A stretch of 64,000 bases of DNA from the NCBI GenBank assembly GCA_945833835.1, contig CAMAFR010000005.1:16869-80868 (forward strand), given 5' to 3'. Both the position numbers and the translations under genes were made by a program. Below are positions 7,744 through 16,661 of the stretch, piece after piece. The notes below the pieces were generated by a model. It was not told the origin of the DNA. It saw nothing but the letters and a program-made list of their open reading frames with translations, and searched no databases. Positions within the stretch are counted from its first letter, which is position 1, and every line of letters begins with the position of its first letter. Source of the stretch: an uncultured Bacteroides sp. GTDB lineage: Bacteria > Bacteroidota > Bacteroidia > Bacteroidales > Bacteroidaceae.

Positions 7744-8784
7744 TCAGATGAGCTGCATGCCCAGGCTGGCGCATTCCTGGCGCATGTCCTCGGGCCAGAT
7801 GCTGGCTTGGATTTCGCCGATGTGGGCCTTCTTCAGATAGAGCATACACAGGCGTGACTGACCGATACCTCCACCGATGCTCAGCGGCAGCGAGCCTTCG
7901 AGCAGCCGGCGGTGGAAGTACAGTTGGGTACGTTCTTGCTTGCCGGTCATCTCCAGCTGTCGCAGCATGGCCTCCTTGTCTACGCGGATACCCATGGAAG
8001 AGAGCTCCATGGCACGTCCCAGCACATGGTTCCATACCAGCAGGTCGCCGTTCAGTCCTGCCAGGCCGGTCTGCGGGTCTATGGTAGTATAGTCGTCATA
8101 GTCGGGGGCGCGCAGGTCGTGCGGCTTTCCGTCGCTCAGTTGTCCGCCGATGCCGATGATGAACACGCTGCCATATTGTTCGGTAATCAGGTTCTCGCGT
8201 TCCTTCGGGGTCTTGTCGGGATACCTGTCCAGCAGCTCCTGCGCATGGATGAAGTGGATGTCGTGGGCCATGAACGGTGTGAGCTGCGGATACGATTCGC
8301 AAATCATGTATTCTGTGCGTCGCATGGCGGCGTAGATACGGGTGACGATGTTCTTGAGGAATGTCACATTGCGCTGTTCGGGGGTGATGACCCGCTCCCA
8401 GTCCCACTGGTCCACGTAAAGGGAGTGCAGGTTGCCCAGCTCTTCATCGGCACGGATGGCGTTCATGTCTGTATAGATGCCGAATCCCGGAGCGATGTGG
8501 TAGTCGGCCAAGGTGACCCGTTTCCATTTGGCCAACGAGTGTACCACTTCGGCCTGTTGTTCGCCCAGGTCCTTGATGGGGAACGACACGGGCCGTTCCA
8601 CACCGTTCAGATCATCGTTGATACCCATCCCTTTCAATACGAACAGCGGGGCGGTGACACGCCGCAGACGGAGCTCGGATGACAGGTTCTGCTGGAAGAA
8701 ATCCTTTATCTGCTTGATGCCCAACTCGGTCTGTTTCATGTCGAGCAACGGTTGGTAGCTGGCAGGTTTTATTAGATAACTCAT
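7744..8784 (-). CDS. asnA: Aspartate--ammonia ligase (asparagine synthetase A)
   Basis: AsnA makes asparagine from aspartate, ammonia and ATP, and is related to class II aminoacyl-tRNA synthetases. The 346-residue sequence is of family length. It carries the class II-like pieces LRRVTAPLFVLKGMGINDDL, GFGIYTDMNAIR, YVDQWDWERVI and SIGGGIGQSRLCMLYL near the C terminus. A good leftward promoter lies at 8823-8852. It is a single-gene unit, convergent with ung. Confidence 0.97.
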   Translation of the reverse strand: MSYLIKPASYQPLLDMKQTELGIKQIKDFFQQNLSSELRLRRVTAPLFVLKGMGINDDLNGVERPVSFPIKDLGEQQAEVVHSLAKWKRVTLADYHIAPGFGIYTDMNAIRADEELGNLHSLYVDQWDWERVITPEQRNVTFLKNIVTRIYAAMRRTEYMICESYPQLTPFMAHDIHFIHAQELLDRYPDKTPKERENLITEQYGSVFIIGIGGQLSDGKPHDLRAPDYDDYTTIDPQTGLAGLNGDLLVWNHVLGRAMELSSMGIRVDKEAMLRQLEMTGKQERTQLYFHRRLLEGSLPLSIGGGIGQSRLCMLYLKKAHIGEIQASIWPEDMRQECASLGMQLI

Positions 8785-8822
8785 GTCTGTTTTTCTTAGT
8801 TGGTTTATTATAAATGCGTCGG

Positions 8823-8852
8823 CAAAGATAGGTATATTTTGTTATTGTGCAA
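8823..8852 (-). promoter_or_regulatory. asnA promoter
   Basis: Leftward TATCTTTG (8823-8830) with a TTG at 8850-8852 separated by 19 bp fits the Bacteroidetes primary promoter. It is 38 bp before the asnA ATG. Confidence 0.65.
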
Positions 8853-8967
8853 TATATTCTCCTTGAAATATTATCAAAATGTATCTTCTGTTCCTGCTAT
8901 TGTGTGATATTTGATAGTAAGAGTAAGAGGGCTTTGCAGAAAAAGAACAAAAAAACTTCGAAACTTA

Positions 8968-9000
8968 TTTTGAGGTAATGCAGATAAATTGTACTTTTGC
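8968..9000 (+). promoter_or_regulatory. tRNA-Arg promoter
   Basis: ATTTTG (8968-8973) and TACTTTTG (8993-9000) are spaced by 19 bp and lie 17 bp before the first tRNA base. This is a near-ideal Bacteroidetes primary promoter. Confidence 0.8.
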
Positions 9001-9017
9001 ACTGCATTTAAAAACAG

Positions 9018-9089
9018 GCACCTATAGTTCAATGGATAGAATATCGGATTCCGGTTCCGACGATTGGGGTTCGACTCCCCATGGGTGTA
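9018..9089 (+). tRNA. tRNA-Arg (anticodon CCG)
   Basis: All arms fold. The acceptor pairs 9018-9024 with 9082-9088 (first pair G-U). The anticodon stem TCGGA/TCCGA encloses the loop TTCCGGT with anticodon CCG at 9051-9053, and the T arm is TGGGG-TTCGACT-CCCCA. It decodes CGG. The terminal CCA is not encoded. It has its own promoter and sits between asnA (divergent) and cutC. Confidence 0.95.
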
Positions 9090-9165
9090 CTACTTGTTGT
9101 TACAGGACAGAGGCTTCTCAAAACGTGTGTTTGTGAAGCCTCTGTTCCTATTAAAACCTATGGCT

Positions 9166-9909
9166 ATGAAATATATGTTTGAGATTTGCGCCAATTCAGC
9201 TGAGAGCTGTTGGGCCGCCCGGCAAGGTGGGGCACACCGGGTAGAACTTTGTGCCGGTATTCCCGAAGGGGGGACCACTCCTTCGTATGGTGAAATGGTG
9301 GCGGCGCGCCAGATTCCCGGGCTGCGCCTGCATGTCATTATCCGTCCGCGTGGAGGGGACTTTGTCTATACACCGCAGGAATTGGACATTATGGAAACGG
9401 ATATAAAGATGGCGCGTCAGGCGGGAGCCGACGGAGTGGTGTTCGGGTGTCTGAAGCCGGATGCCACACTTGATATGCCGGCGATGGAACGCCTGATGAA
9501 GGCGGCCGAAGGCATGTCTGTCACCTGCCATCGTGCGTTTGACTATGTGGCCGACCCGTTCGGTGCCTTGGAGCAACTCATAGGTCTGGGAGTGGACCGT
9601 ATCCTGACCTCCGGGCAGCAGGTGAATGCCCTGAAGGGAGCTCCGCTGCTGGCCGAGCTGGTGCGGAAGGCGGACGGACGCATCATCATCTTGTGCGGAT
9701 GTGGCGTGAACGAAAAGAACATTGCCGAATTGGCCCGTATCACCGGAGCGTCTGAGTTCCACTTCTCGGCCCGCGAGAACGTGGAGAGCACCATGCAGGT
9801 GCGTAATCCCGATTTGGCGATGGGAGCGGCCGATGCCGACGAGTATGTCCGTCCGGTCACTACCGTCAAGCGTGTGCACGACACGATTGCAGCCTTGCTG
9901 GGTGAGTAG
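9166..9909 (+). CDS. cutC: Copper homeostasis / CutC family protein
   Basis: The 247-residue protein is a TIM-barrel CutC homologue, beginning MKYMFEICANSAES and containing GGAHRVELCAGIPEGGTTPS, MIRPRGGDF-like IIRPRGGDFVYT, and HRAFDYVADPF. CutC was linked to copper tolerance genetically, but its biochemical role is unsettled. The ATG at 9160 would add two residues. Frames reaching back to 9064 are rejected because they run into the tRNA. It may be co-transcribed with the tRNA or use a promoter I cannot see. Confidence 0.92.
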   Translation: MKYMFEICANSAESCWAARQGGAHRVELCAGIPEGGTTPSYGEMVAARQIPGLRLHVIIRPRGGDFVYTPQELDIMETDIKMARQAGADGVVFGCLKPDATLDMPAMERLMKAAEGMSVTCHRAFDYVADPFGALEQLIGLGVDRILTSGQQVNALKGAPLLAELVRKADGRIIILCGCGVNEKNIAELARITGASEFHFSARENVESTMQVRNPDLAMGAADADEYVRPVTTVKRVHDTIAALLGE

Positions 9910-9960
9910 TCCGTTTCTCCTACGAGGCAAGGTGGCTGGTGCCGGCATCCGCTCCGCACG

Positions 9961-10821
9961 TTAACGGCCGGAGCTGGCGGATTGTTCGAAGACGATGACA
10001 AAGGTGACGTGCCAGCCGCTGGCAGGTACATCGGCGAGCCTCAGGTCTCCGCCTTGTGCTACCATCAGCTGGCGCGACAGCGACAATCCGATGCCCGACC
10101 CGTTCCGTTTGGTTGTGAAGAAAGGGATGAAGATTTCTCTGGCCGTCTCGGCGGAGATGAAGTGCCCGTCGTTGCTGACCAGCAAGGCGGCGTCCCATCG
10201 GATGTCGATGGTGCCGGCACCCGCTTCGGCGGCATTCTTCACCAGATTGACCAGCACTTGGCGTAGCATGTTCTTGTCGGCATGGACGGCCAGTCCGTGG
10301 GGCAGCCGTACCTGCCAGTGCAGCTGCGGGTAGAGGGTCCGTACAGCGTCAATGAGGTCCGACACTGCCATCCGGCAGGGCTGGGCTTCCTGCAGTTGCG
10401 TGAGTTTGCGGTAGCTGTCTATAAAGGCAATGAGTCCAGAGCCGGTGTCGTGAATGGCGCGCAGTCCTTCTTCGTACACAGTCCCCTGTATGTCGGGACG
10501 GCTCAGATAGGCCTGGCTGATGCTGTTGATGGGGGTGACGGTGTTCATGATTTCGTGTGTGAGCACGCGGGTCAGTTTCTGCCAGGCTTCCACCTCGTTG
10601 CGGGCGGTCAGCACGCCTGCCTCTTGGCCGATGGCATTGAGCGTTTCCAGCAGGCCGCGTTCGCCCGGCCAGCTTCTCCGGGTGGGGAGCTGAAACATAA
10701 AGTCCCTGTTGCGGATGGCTTCGCGCATCAGGCGGGCCTGGATGTTCAGGCGGTGCAGCCGGTAGCCGTAACCGGCGGTGCATAGCAGCAGCAAAACGAC
10801 GGCGATGGTCAGCGCTATCAT
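9961..10821 (-). CDS. Minimal membrane-anchored sensor histidine kinase
   Basis: This 286-residue kinase has one N-terminal hydrophobic helix (residues 2-18) and a short linker with no extracellular sensor, HAMP or PAS domain. The kinase core follows: H-box LTHEIMNTVTPI (His 89), N-box NLVKNAAEA (Asn 196), G1 VSNDGH, F-box FIPFFTTK and G2 GSGIGLSLS (about 241-249). All catalytic boxes look intact. It overlaps the end of the response regulator gene by four bases (10818-10821), so it is the second gene of that transcript and the two proteins are surely partners. The target is probably the divergent ABC transporter. Confidence 0.9.
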   Translation of the reverse strand: MIALTIAVVLLLLCTAGYGYRLHRLNIQARLMREAIRNRDFMFQLPTRRSWPGERGLLETLNAIGQEAGVLTARNEVEAWQKLTRVLTHEIMNTVTPINSISQAYLSRPDIQGTVYEEGLRAIHDTGSGLIAFIDSYRKLTQLQEAQPCRMAVSDLIDAVRTLYPQLHWQVRLPHGLAVHADKNMLRQVLVNLVKNAAEAGAGTIDIRWDAALLVSNDGHFISAETAREIFIPFFTTKRNGSGIGLSLSRQLMVAQGGDLRLADVPASGWHVTFVIVFEQSASSGR

Positions 10822-11342
10822 ATTTTCTTCATTTTGGCATACAGGGTCTGGCGGGTGATGCCCAGCAGTTCGGCAGCCTTGCTGCGGTTGCCGTGACAGC
10901 GGTCAATGACCTTGCGTACATGTTCTTTCTCCAGTTCTTCTAACGGGAGGATTTCCTTGCCGGCATCGACGGCGTCTTTCAGCGTGCGTATCAGCTCGTC
11001 GTTGTCCCATGGCTTGGTGACGAAATCCACCGCTCCTGCCTTCAGTCCTCTGACGGCCAGTCTCACGTCGGCGTAGGCCGTCATCAGCACAATCGGGATG
11101 TCTGGATGCCGTTTGTGGAGGGCGCGCAGCCAGAACAGCCCTTCGTCGCCCGAGTTGACACCGGGGCAGAAGTTCATGTCGAGCAGCAGGACATCTGCCG
11201 TTTCCTGTTGGAGGAGGGCCGGCAGGCCGTCGGGGTGGGCGAGCGGCACCACCCGTCCGAAAGTGCCGTTCAGGCATATCTTGATGGCCGTGAGGATGGC
11301 CGGATTGTCGTCAATCACCACTATCGTTCCGTAGGTTGCCAT
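10818..11342 (-). CDS. Response regulator, receiver plus Fis-type HTH, no AAA+ domain
   Basis: The 174-residue protein starts at MATYGTIVVIDD. The receiver domain has the acidic pair D11/D12, the phosphoacceptor D55 (LLLDMNF), T88 and K110. A 20-residue linker leads straight to a Fis/NtrC-type HTH (about 140-172) ending GITRQTLYAKMKKI. The HTH is that of NtrC-class sigma-54 activators, but the central AAA+ domain is absent, as in ActR/PrrA-type regulators. A longer frame reaches 11399, but the promoter at 11369-11400 excludes it. It probably binds the palindromes at 11414-11453. Confidence 0.92.
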   Translation of the reverse strand: MATYGTIVVIDDNPAILTAIKICLNGTFGRVVPLAHPDGLPALLQQETADVLLLDMNFCPGVNSGDEGLFWLRALHKRHPDIPIVLMTAYADVRLAVRGLKAGAVDFVTKPWDNDELIRTLKDAVDAGKEILPLEELEKEHVRKVIDRCHGNRSKAAELLGITRQTLYAKMKKI

Positions 11343-11368
11343 GGTCTTTTCTTTGTTTTTCGGTCGTG

Positions 11369-11400
11369 CGAAAGTAGCGAAAGATTTCCTGTCCGCCAAA
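11369..11400 (-). promoter_or_regulatory. Promoter of the regulator-kinase operon
   Basis: Read leftwards, TTTG (11397-11400) and TACTTTCG (11369-11376) are 20 bp apart, 27 bp before the regulator ATG. The first palindrome begins 14 bp upstream of the -33 element, so the site is placed for autoregulation. Confidence 0.6.
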
Positions 11401-11413
11401 CCTGCTTGCAGAT

Positions 11414-11453
11414 TGTATGAGAATCATCCACGTTTCTGTATGATTTTCATACA
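11414..11453. promoter_or_regulatory. Two tandem 17-bp palindromes, probable operators
   Basis: Site 1 (11414-11430) reads TGTATGAgaaTCATcCA and site 2 (11437-11453) reads TGTATGAtttTCATACA, a perfect 7+7 dyad. Their centres are 23 bp apart, about two helical turns. They sit between the divergent regulator and ABC operons, upstream of both promoters. Dyads of this size in pairs are what a dimeric Fis-type HTH regulator would bind. The assignment to the neighbouring regulator is inferred. Confidence 0.75.
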
Positions 11454-11479
11454 ACCCGCCGGCTGCGTCCCGTCTGTCC

Positions 11480-11510
11480 CTTGCCTGGAAAAGAGTTTGT
11501 CTTACCTTTG
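11480..11510 (+). promoter_or_regulatory. Promoter of the ABC transporter operon
   Basis: A TTG at 11481-11483 and TACCTTTG at 11503-11510 are 19 bp apart and 24 bp before the ATG at 11535. The palindromes lie about 30-70 bp upstream of the -33 element, a position typical for an activator. No -24/-12 sigma-54 promoter is visible. Confidence 0.65.
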
Positions 11511-11534
11511 CCGGCAAATCATATCCACTGACAC

Positions 11535-12227
11535 ATGATAAGCATAGAGCATCTGACGAAAACCTTCCGTACGGAAGAAGTGGAGACCGTTGCACTGAAC
11601 GGCGTGAGCCTCCGGGTGGACGACGGCGAGTTTGTGGCCGTTATGGGGCCTTCGGGCTGTGGCAAGTCCACCTTGTTGAGTATCCTCGGCCTGCTGGACC
11701 GTCCTACAGCCGGCCGTTATTATTGGGACGGTCGGGAGGTAGGGCATCTCGGCGAGAATGAGCGAACCCTATACCGCCGGGGGCGCATCGGGTTCGTGTT
11801 CCAGAACTTCAATCTGATAGACGAGCTGACGGTGGAGGAGAATGTCGACCTCCAGCTGAAATATTTGTCCGTATCCAGGGCGGAGCGCAGGCAGCGGGTG
11901 CTGGAGGTGCTCCGGCAGGTAGGCCTCAGCCAGCGGGCCCGTCATTATCCTTCGCAGTTGTCGGGCGGGCAGCAGCAACGGGTGGCCATCGCCCGCGCCA
12001 TTGTGGGAAGGCCCGGCCTGATTCTGGCGGATGAGCCGACCGGCAACCTCGACTCGCGGAACCGTTTGGAGGTGATGGACCTGCTTTCCGGCCTTCATGC
12101 GGCGGGGACCACTTTGGTGATGGTGACGCATTCGCTGCAGGATGCCCTGCGGGCACAGCGCATTGTCCGCCTGTTCGACGGACAGATAGTGGACGACGGC
12201 ACCGGGACCTGTGCCGGACCTGTCTGA
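11535..12227 (+). CDS. ABC transporter ATP-binding protein, LolD/MacB type
   Basis: The 230-residue nucleotide-binding subunit has Walker [10 protein letters not shown] (38-46), the family-typical [15 protein letters not shown], signature [14 protein letters not shown] (about 142-155) and Walker [14 protein letters not shown], then the H-loop in VTHS. This subfamily powers MacB-like mechanotransmission or lipoprotein release rather than import. It is 34 bp upstream of the matching permease, and its operon is divergent from the miniature two-component system that probably controls it. Confidence 0.94.
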   Translation: MISIEHLTKTFRTEEVETVALNGVSLRVDDGEFVAVMGPSGCGKSTLLSILGLLDRPTAGRYYWDGREVGHLGENERTLYRRGRIGFVFQNFNLIDELTVEENVDLQLKYLSVSRAERRQRVLEVLRQVGLSQRARHYPSQLSGGQQQRVAIARAIVGRPGLILADEPTGNLDSRNRLEVMDLLSGLHAAGTTLVMVTHSLQDALRAQRIVRLFDGQIVDDGTGTCAGPV

Positions 12228-12261
12228 AGACTTACAACCTGTTTTTAAATAGGATAGAACC

Positions 12262-14631
12262 ATGAAAAGTTATTTCCGTTTTTTGGCCCGTAACCCCTTG
12301 TACACGTTCATCAACGTGGCGGGTCTGGCCGTTTCCTTGATGTTTGTGCTGCTCATCGGCGATTACGCCTGGCGGCAGCTCAGTATGGACAGTTGGCACC
12401 GCTATGCGGACCGCACGTATCTGCTCGGCAGTCAGAACAGCTTCTATTCGTGGCCCGACGCCAGCCGCGCCCTGGGGAACAGTTTCCCCGAAATAGAGAG
12501 CACCTGTTGCGTGCAGGGGCAGCGGGGGAAAATCAAGGCCGGCCAGCGGGTGTATGTCGATAAGGAATCGACCTGCATCCTGATGGCCGACTCCACGTTT
12601 CTGGATTTTTTCGATTTCAGGCTGAAGGAAGGCGACCGCTCCACGGCCCTGGATGCCCCCGACAAGTGCCTTATCACCGAGACACTGGCCCGGCAGCTGT
12701 TTCCCGACGGGTCACCCTTGGGGCAGTCGCTGCAGGTGGTCGGCAAGCAGTCGGTCTTCATTCAAAAAGACCGCACGCTGGACAGCACGTTGGTCTATAC
12801 CGTGACAGGGGTGTTGTGCGACCTTGACCGTACCCTGCTGCCTAACAGCGTGAAGGTGGTGGTCAACATGGACCGTCATCCGCAGGTGTTGGGCTACCGC
12901 AATGACGACAACAGTATGAGCTATGGCCCCGACGGAGGTCCGTACACCTTCTACCGGTGCAGGCCCGGCACCCGTCTCTCCGCCAAGCTGGACGAGATGA
13001 TGGCCTTTCTGGAGCGGCGGGTCACGTGCCTGTCCTTGTGCGGTGTCCGGCAGTTGACCCTCACCCCGCTGCCCGACGTGATGTTCGCTCCGCAGAACGA
13101 AGGCCTGGGGATACAGAAAGGCGACAAGAGGCAGCTCTACATCCTGCTGTCGGCCATGGTGGCCGTTCTGTTCTTCGCCGTCAGCAACTATATCAACCTG
13201 ACGGTGGCCAACGCCGGTTTCCGGGCGAAGGAGGTGGCCACTTGCCGTCTGCTGGGCAGCACGGGCCCTCAGATTGCCGGCAAGTTCATGGCCGAGTCCG
13301 TCGTGTTGATAATGGTCTCCTTCGGGTTGGGGCTGTTGCTGGCCCTGACCTTTGAGCAAGATTTCCAGCTGCTTTTCCGGGGCAAGATAGCCCTGTGGCA
13401 GGATGTCAGTGTAGGCTCGTTCGGACTCTCGCTGGCCTTCATCTTGGTGCTGGGGGTGGTGTCGGGCGTGGTGCCCGCCTGGCAGATGTCGCGCTATAAC
13501 CCGATGGACATCGTGAAGGGCCGTTTCCGGTTTCGTTCCAAAATGGTGTTGGGGCGTGTGTTCCTGTTGTTGCAGAGTATCGTCACGTTTGTGCTGCTGG
13601 TGTCTGTCTTCACCATCCATAGCCAGTTGCGACATTTGCTGACGGCTCCGCTGGGCTTCCACACCCGCCATATCTTCTTCATCGAGGCCGACCGTCCGGA
13701 CGTGCTGCGTGACAAGCTGCGGGGCTTGCCTTGTGTGGAGCGGGTGGGATGCCTGTCGGGCAGTGTGCCGGGCACCCGCTACGTGTCGATGCAGACGCGC
13801 CGCGACGCTGCCGGGGAACATCGTCTGTTCTTTCTGATGGACTTGGAACGGGATGCGCTGGACCTCTATGGGCTGCAGCTGTTGCGGGAGAACGTCCGTA
13901 CGCCGGGGGCCGTCTACCTGAACGAGGAGGCGTTGCGTAGCCTGGGGCTGCCGATGGAGGCCCGCGAAGTGCACTGGGGCGACGGGAGCACCACCCCGGT
14001 GGCCGGCGTGTTCCGCGACTTCTATGGCAACGGCAGGTTGGCCGGGGTCCGTCCGTTCCTTATCCGCATCCACGAAAACGGCGGGGTAGAGCGGCCCGAT
14101 TTCCTGGTACGCACGGATGGCTCTGCCTCGGCCGTAGCCCGGTTGAGGCAAGCGATGGCCGAGGCCGGCTGTTCCGGCGAGGGGGCGGACCGGAAGCTGC
14201 GGTCGCTGGAGGACGAGCTGGCCGGCGAGCTGAAGGAGGAGCGCAACACCCTGCATGTCGTCCTGCTGTTTGCCGTCATAGCGGTCGTGGTCTCTACGTT
14301 GGGGTGCGTCGGGATGTCGCTGTTCTTCATCCGCCAGCGCCAGAAGGAGATTGGCATCCGCAAAATCATGGGCGGCACCAGCCGCGAAGTCACGGTCCGC
14401 ATGTTGCGGTTGTTCTGTATGCCGTTGCTGTGGTCGTTCGCGATTTCCGTCCCCCTGTCGGTGTACCTGCTGGAGGATTGGCTGCAAGGCTTCAGCTACC
14501 GCATCTCCTTGAGTCCGCTGCTGTGGCTGGCGACGGCTATTCTGCTGTTGTTCATCGCGGTGCTCTCCGTCATTGTCCAGCTGTTCAAGGCCGTCCGTAC
14601 CAATCCGGTAGAGAGTGTCAAGATAGAGTGA
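12262..14631 (+). CDS. FtsX/MacB-like ABC transporter permease, tandem type
   Basis: The 789-residue permease contains two MacB-type halves. The first has a transmembrane helix near residues 15-35, a periplasmic domain, then three helices (about 290-405). The second has a helix near 425, another periplasmic domain and three C-terminal helices (about 672-780) with the FtsX signature [17 protein letters not shown]. Such permeases in Bacteroidetes resemble antimicrobial-peptide or macrolide efflux pumps, but the substrate is unknown. It ends NPVESVKIE, a frequent ending in this family. Only one permease gene is present here. Confidence 0.92.
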   Translation: MKSYFRFLARNPLYTFINVAGLAVSLMFVLLIGDYAWRQLSMDSWHRYADRTYLLGSQNSFYSWPDASRALGNSFPEIESTCCVQGQRGKIKAGQRVYVDKESTCILMADSTFLDFFDFRLKEGDRSTALDAPDKCLITETLARQLFPDGSPLGQSLQVVGKQSVFIQKDRTLDSTLVYTVTGVLCDLDRTLLPNSVKVVVNMDRHPQVLGYRNDDNSMSYGPDGGPYTFYRCRPGTRLSAKLDEMMAFLERRVTCLSLCGVRQLTLTPLPDVMFAPQNEGLGIQKGDKRQLYILLSAMVAVLFFAVSNYINLTVANAGFRAKEVATCRLLGSTGPQIAGKFMAESVVLIMVSFGLGLLLALTFEQDFQLLFRGKIALWQDVSVGSFGLSLAFILVLGVVSGVVPAWQMSRYNPMDIVKGRFRFRSKMVLGRVFLLLQSIVTFVLLVSVFTIHSQLRHLLTAPLGFHTRHIFFIEADRPDVLRDKLRGLPCVERVGCLSGSVPGTRYVSMQTRRDAAGEHRLFFLMDLERDALDLYGLQLLRENVRTPGAVYLNEEALRSLGLPMEAREVHWGDGSTTPVAGVFRDFYGNGRLAGVRPFLIRIHENGGVERPDFLVRTDGSASAVARLRQAMAEAGCSGEGADRKLRSLEDELAGELKEERNTLHVVLLFAVIAVVVSTLGCVGMSLFFIRQRQKEIGIRKIMGGTSREVTVRMLRLFCMPLLWSFAISVPLSVYLLEDWLQGFSYRISLSPLLWLATAILLLFIAVLSVIVQLFKAVRTNPVESVKIE

Positions 14632-14658
14632 GGCAAGATGCTTTTTTTGAAATATTTG

Positions 14659-14689
14659 TTTTGCCAATCGAATGCTTTCACTAATTTTG
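14659..14689 (+). promoter_or_regulatory. Promoter of the etf operon
   Basis: TTTTG (14659-14663) and TAATTTTG (14682-14689) are 18 bp apart, 37 bp before the etfB ATG. It lies right after the permease stop, so the etf genes have their own transcript. Confidence 0.65.
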
Positions 14690-14726
14690 CCGAAAGAATT
14701 GTATTGAAACCTTAAAATAGCATCGA

Positions 14727-15614
14727 ATGAGTTTGAAAATTGTAGTTTTGGCAAAACAGGTTCCTGACACCCGCTGTGTAGGAAAAGATGCCATGAATGC
14801 CGACGGAACAATCAACCGTGCGGCGCTTCCGGCCATATTCAATCCGGAAGACTTGAATGCCTTGGAACAGGCTCTCCGACTGAAAGACACATATCCCGGA
14901 TCTACTGTCACGGTCTTGACCATGGGACCGGGGCGTGCCGCAGAAATTATCCGTGAAGGTCTGTATCGCGGTGCCGACAACGGCTATCTGCTGACCGACC
15001 GCGCTTTTGCCGGTGCCGATACGTTGGCCACCTCGTATGCCTTGGCCACCGCCATCCGCAAGATTGGGGAGTATGACATCATCGTCGGTGGCCGTCAGGC
15101 CATTGACGGCGATACGGCCCAGGTAGGCCCTCAGGTGGCCGAGAAGCTGGGTTTGCCGCAGGTGACCTATGTGGAGGAGATTGAAGAGGTGAAGGACGGA
15201 CGTATCCGTGTGAAGCGTCACATAGACGGAGGGGTGGAGACCGTCGAAGGTCCGTTGCCCATCGTGCTGACCGTCAACGGCAGCGCGGCTCCCTGCCGTC
15301 CCCGCAATGCCAAACTGGTGCAGAAATACAAACGTGCGTTGGGCGGACAGGAAAAGGCGGCCCTGACGAAAGACGGTGCGCCGCTGCCGTATGCCGACCT
15401 GTATGAACAGCGTCCGTACCTGAACATTGTGGAATGGAGCGTGGCCGATGTGGAAGGCGACGTGAAGCAGTGCGGCCTGTCGGGCTCGCCCACCAAGGTG
15501 AAGAAGATTGAGAACATCATCTTCCAGGCCAAGGAAAGCAAGACCATTTCGGGCAGCGATGCAGAGGTAGAGAACTTGATTGTTGAACTGTTGGCAAACC
15601 ACACTATCGGATAA
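14727..15614 (+). CDS. etfB: Electron transfer flavoprotein, beta subunit
   Basis: EtfB with EtfA carries electrons from acyl-CoA dehydrogenases. The 295-residue protein begins MSLKIVVLAKQVPDTR and includes the family blocks NPEDLNALEQALRLKD, VTVLTMGPGRAAEI, GADRGYLLTD-like GADNGYLLTDR and GGRQAIDGDTAQVGPQ, plus the C-terminal TKVKKIE segment. It heads a three-gene operon, with etfA starting 4 bp after its stop. Confidence 0.96.
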   Translation: MSLKIVVLAKQVPDTRCVGKDAMNADGTINRAALPAIFNPEDLNALEQALRLKDTYPGSTVTVLTMGPGRAAEIIREGLYRGADNGYLLTDRAFAGADTLATSYALATAIRKIGEYDIIVGGRQAIDGDTAQVGPQVAEKLGLPQVTYVEEIEEVKDGRIRVKRHIDGGVETVEGPLPIVLTVNGSAAPCRPRNAKLVQKYKRALGGQEKAALTKDGAPLPYADLYEQRPYLNIVEWSVADVEGDVKQCGLSGSPTKVKKIENIIFQAKESKTISGSDAEVENLIVELLANHTIG

Positions 15615-15618
15615 AACT

Positions 15619-16638
15619 ATGAACAACGTATTTGTATATTGTGAGATGGAAGGCAACCGCGTTGCCGATGTCAGTCTCGAACTGTTGACCAAAGGCCGCA
15701 AGCTGGCCTCGCAGCTGGGATGCCAGTTGGAGGCCATCTGCGCAGGAACCGGTCTTGACGGAGTGGAAAAACAAGTCCTGCCTTTCGGGGTGGACCGCGT
15801 GCACGTGTTCGACGCGCCGGGGCTGTTCCCCTATACTTCGCTGCCGCACACTTCTATCTTGGTGAACCTCTTCAAGGCCGAGCAGCCGCAGATTTGCCTC
15901 ATGGGCGCTACGGTCATCGGACGCGACCTGGGGCCGCGTGTGTCATCGGCACTGACCAGTGGCCTGACAGCCGACTGCACGCAGTTGGAAATCGGCAGCC
16001 ATGAAGACAAAAAGGCCGGCAAGACCTACGAGAACCTGCTCTATCAGATTCGTCCGGCTTTCGGCGGCAATATCGTGGCCACGATTGTCAACCCCGAACA
16101 CCGTCCGCAGATGGCCACGGTGCGCGAGGGCGTGATGAAGAAGGAAATCCTCGACGAGAACTACCAGGGCGAGGTCATCCGTCAGGATGTGGCGAAGTTC
16201 GTGCCTGAGACCGATTATGTGGTGAAGGTGATAGACCGCCATGTGGAGAAGGCGAAACACAACCTCAAGGGAGCCCCCATCGTGGTGGCCGGCGGTTACG
16301 GCATGGGCAGCCGCGAGGGCTTCGACATGCTGTTCGAGCTGGCGAAGGAGCTGCATGCCGAGGTGGGTGCCAGCCGTGCGGCTGTAGATGCCGGTTACTG
16401 CGACCACGACCGTCAGATAGGCCAGACCGGCGTGACGGTGCACCCCAAACTGTACATCGCCTGCGGTATCTCCGGACAGATTCAGCACATTGCCGGTATG
16501 CAGGATGCCGGTATCATCATTTCGGTCAACAGTGACCCGAACGCTCCCATCAACACGATTGCCGACTATGTCATCAACGGAACGGTGGAAGAGGTGATAC
16601 CGAAGATGATCAAGTATTATAAGAAAAACAGTAAATAA
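15619..16638 (+). CDS. etfA: Electron transfer flavoprotein, alpha subunit
   Basis: The 339-residue protein has an N-terminal alpha/beta domain and the C-terminal FAD domain signature VVAGGYGMGSREGFDML, then GASRAAVDAGYCDHDRQIGQTGVTVHPKLYIACGISG in separate blocks, the usual FAD-binding region. The start at ATG 15619 gives MNNVFVYCEMEG; frames starting earlier overlap etfB. It lies between etfB and the acyl-CoA dehydrogenase, with which it should form an electron-transfer chain. Confidence 0.96.
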   Translation: MNNVFVYCEMEGNRVADVSLELLTKGRKLASQLGCQLEAICAGTGLDGVEKQVLPFGVDRVHVFDAPGLFPYTSLPHTSILVNLFKAEQPQICLMGATVIGRDLGPRVSSALTSGLTADCTQLEIGSHEDKKAGKTYENLLYQIRPAFGGNIVATIVNPEHRPQMATVREGVMKKEILDENYQGEVIRQDVAKFVPETDYVVKVIDRHVEKAKHNLKGAPIVVAGGYGMGSREGFDMLFELAKELHAEVGASRAAVDAGYCDHDRQIGQTGVTVHPKLYIACGISGQIQHIAGMQDAGIIISVNSDPNAPINTIADYVINGTVEEVIPKMIKYYKKNSK

Positions 16639-16661
16639 TTCCTGTAAACCGAAAATAAGAA

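Noticed and set aside
9064..9165. N-terminal extension of cutC
   Set aside because: It would begin inside the tRNA-Arg gene; the family start MKYMFEICANS lies at 9166.
12712..14811. Long - strand frame opposite the ABC permease
   Set aside because: Gln/His/Arg-rich antisense shadow of a clear FtsX-type permease, crossing the etf promoter.
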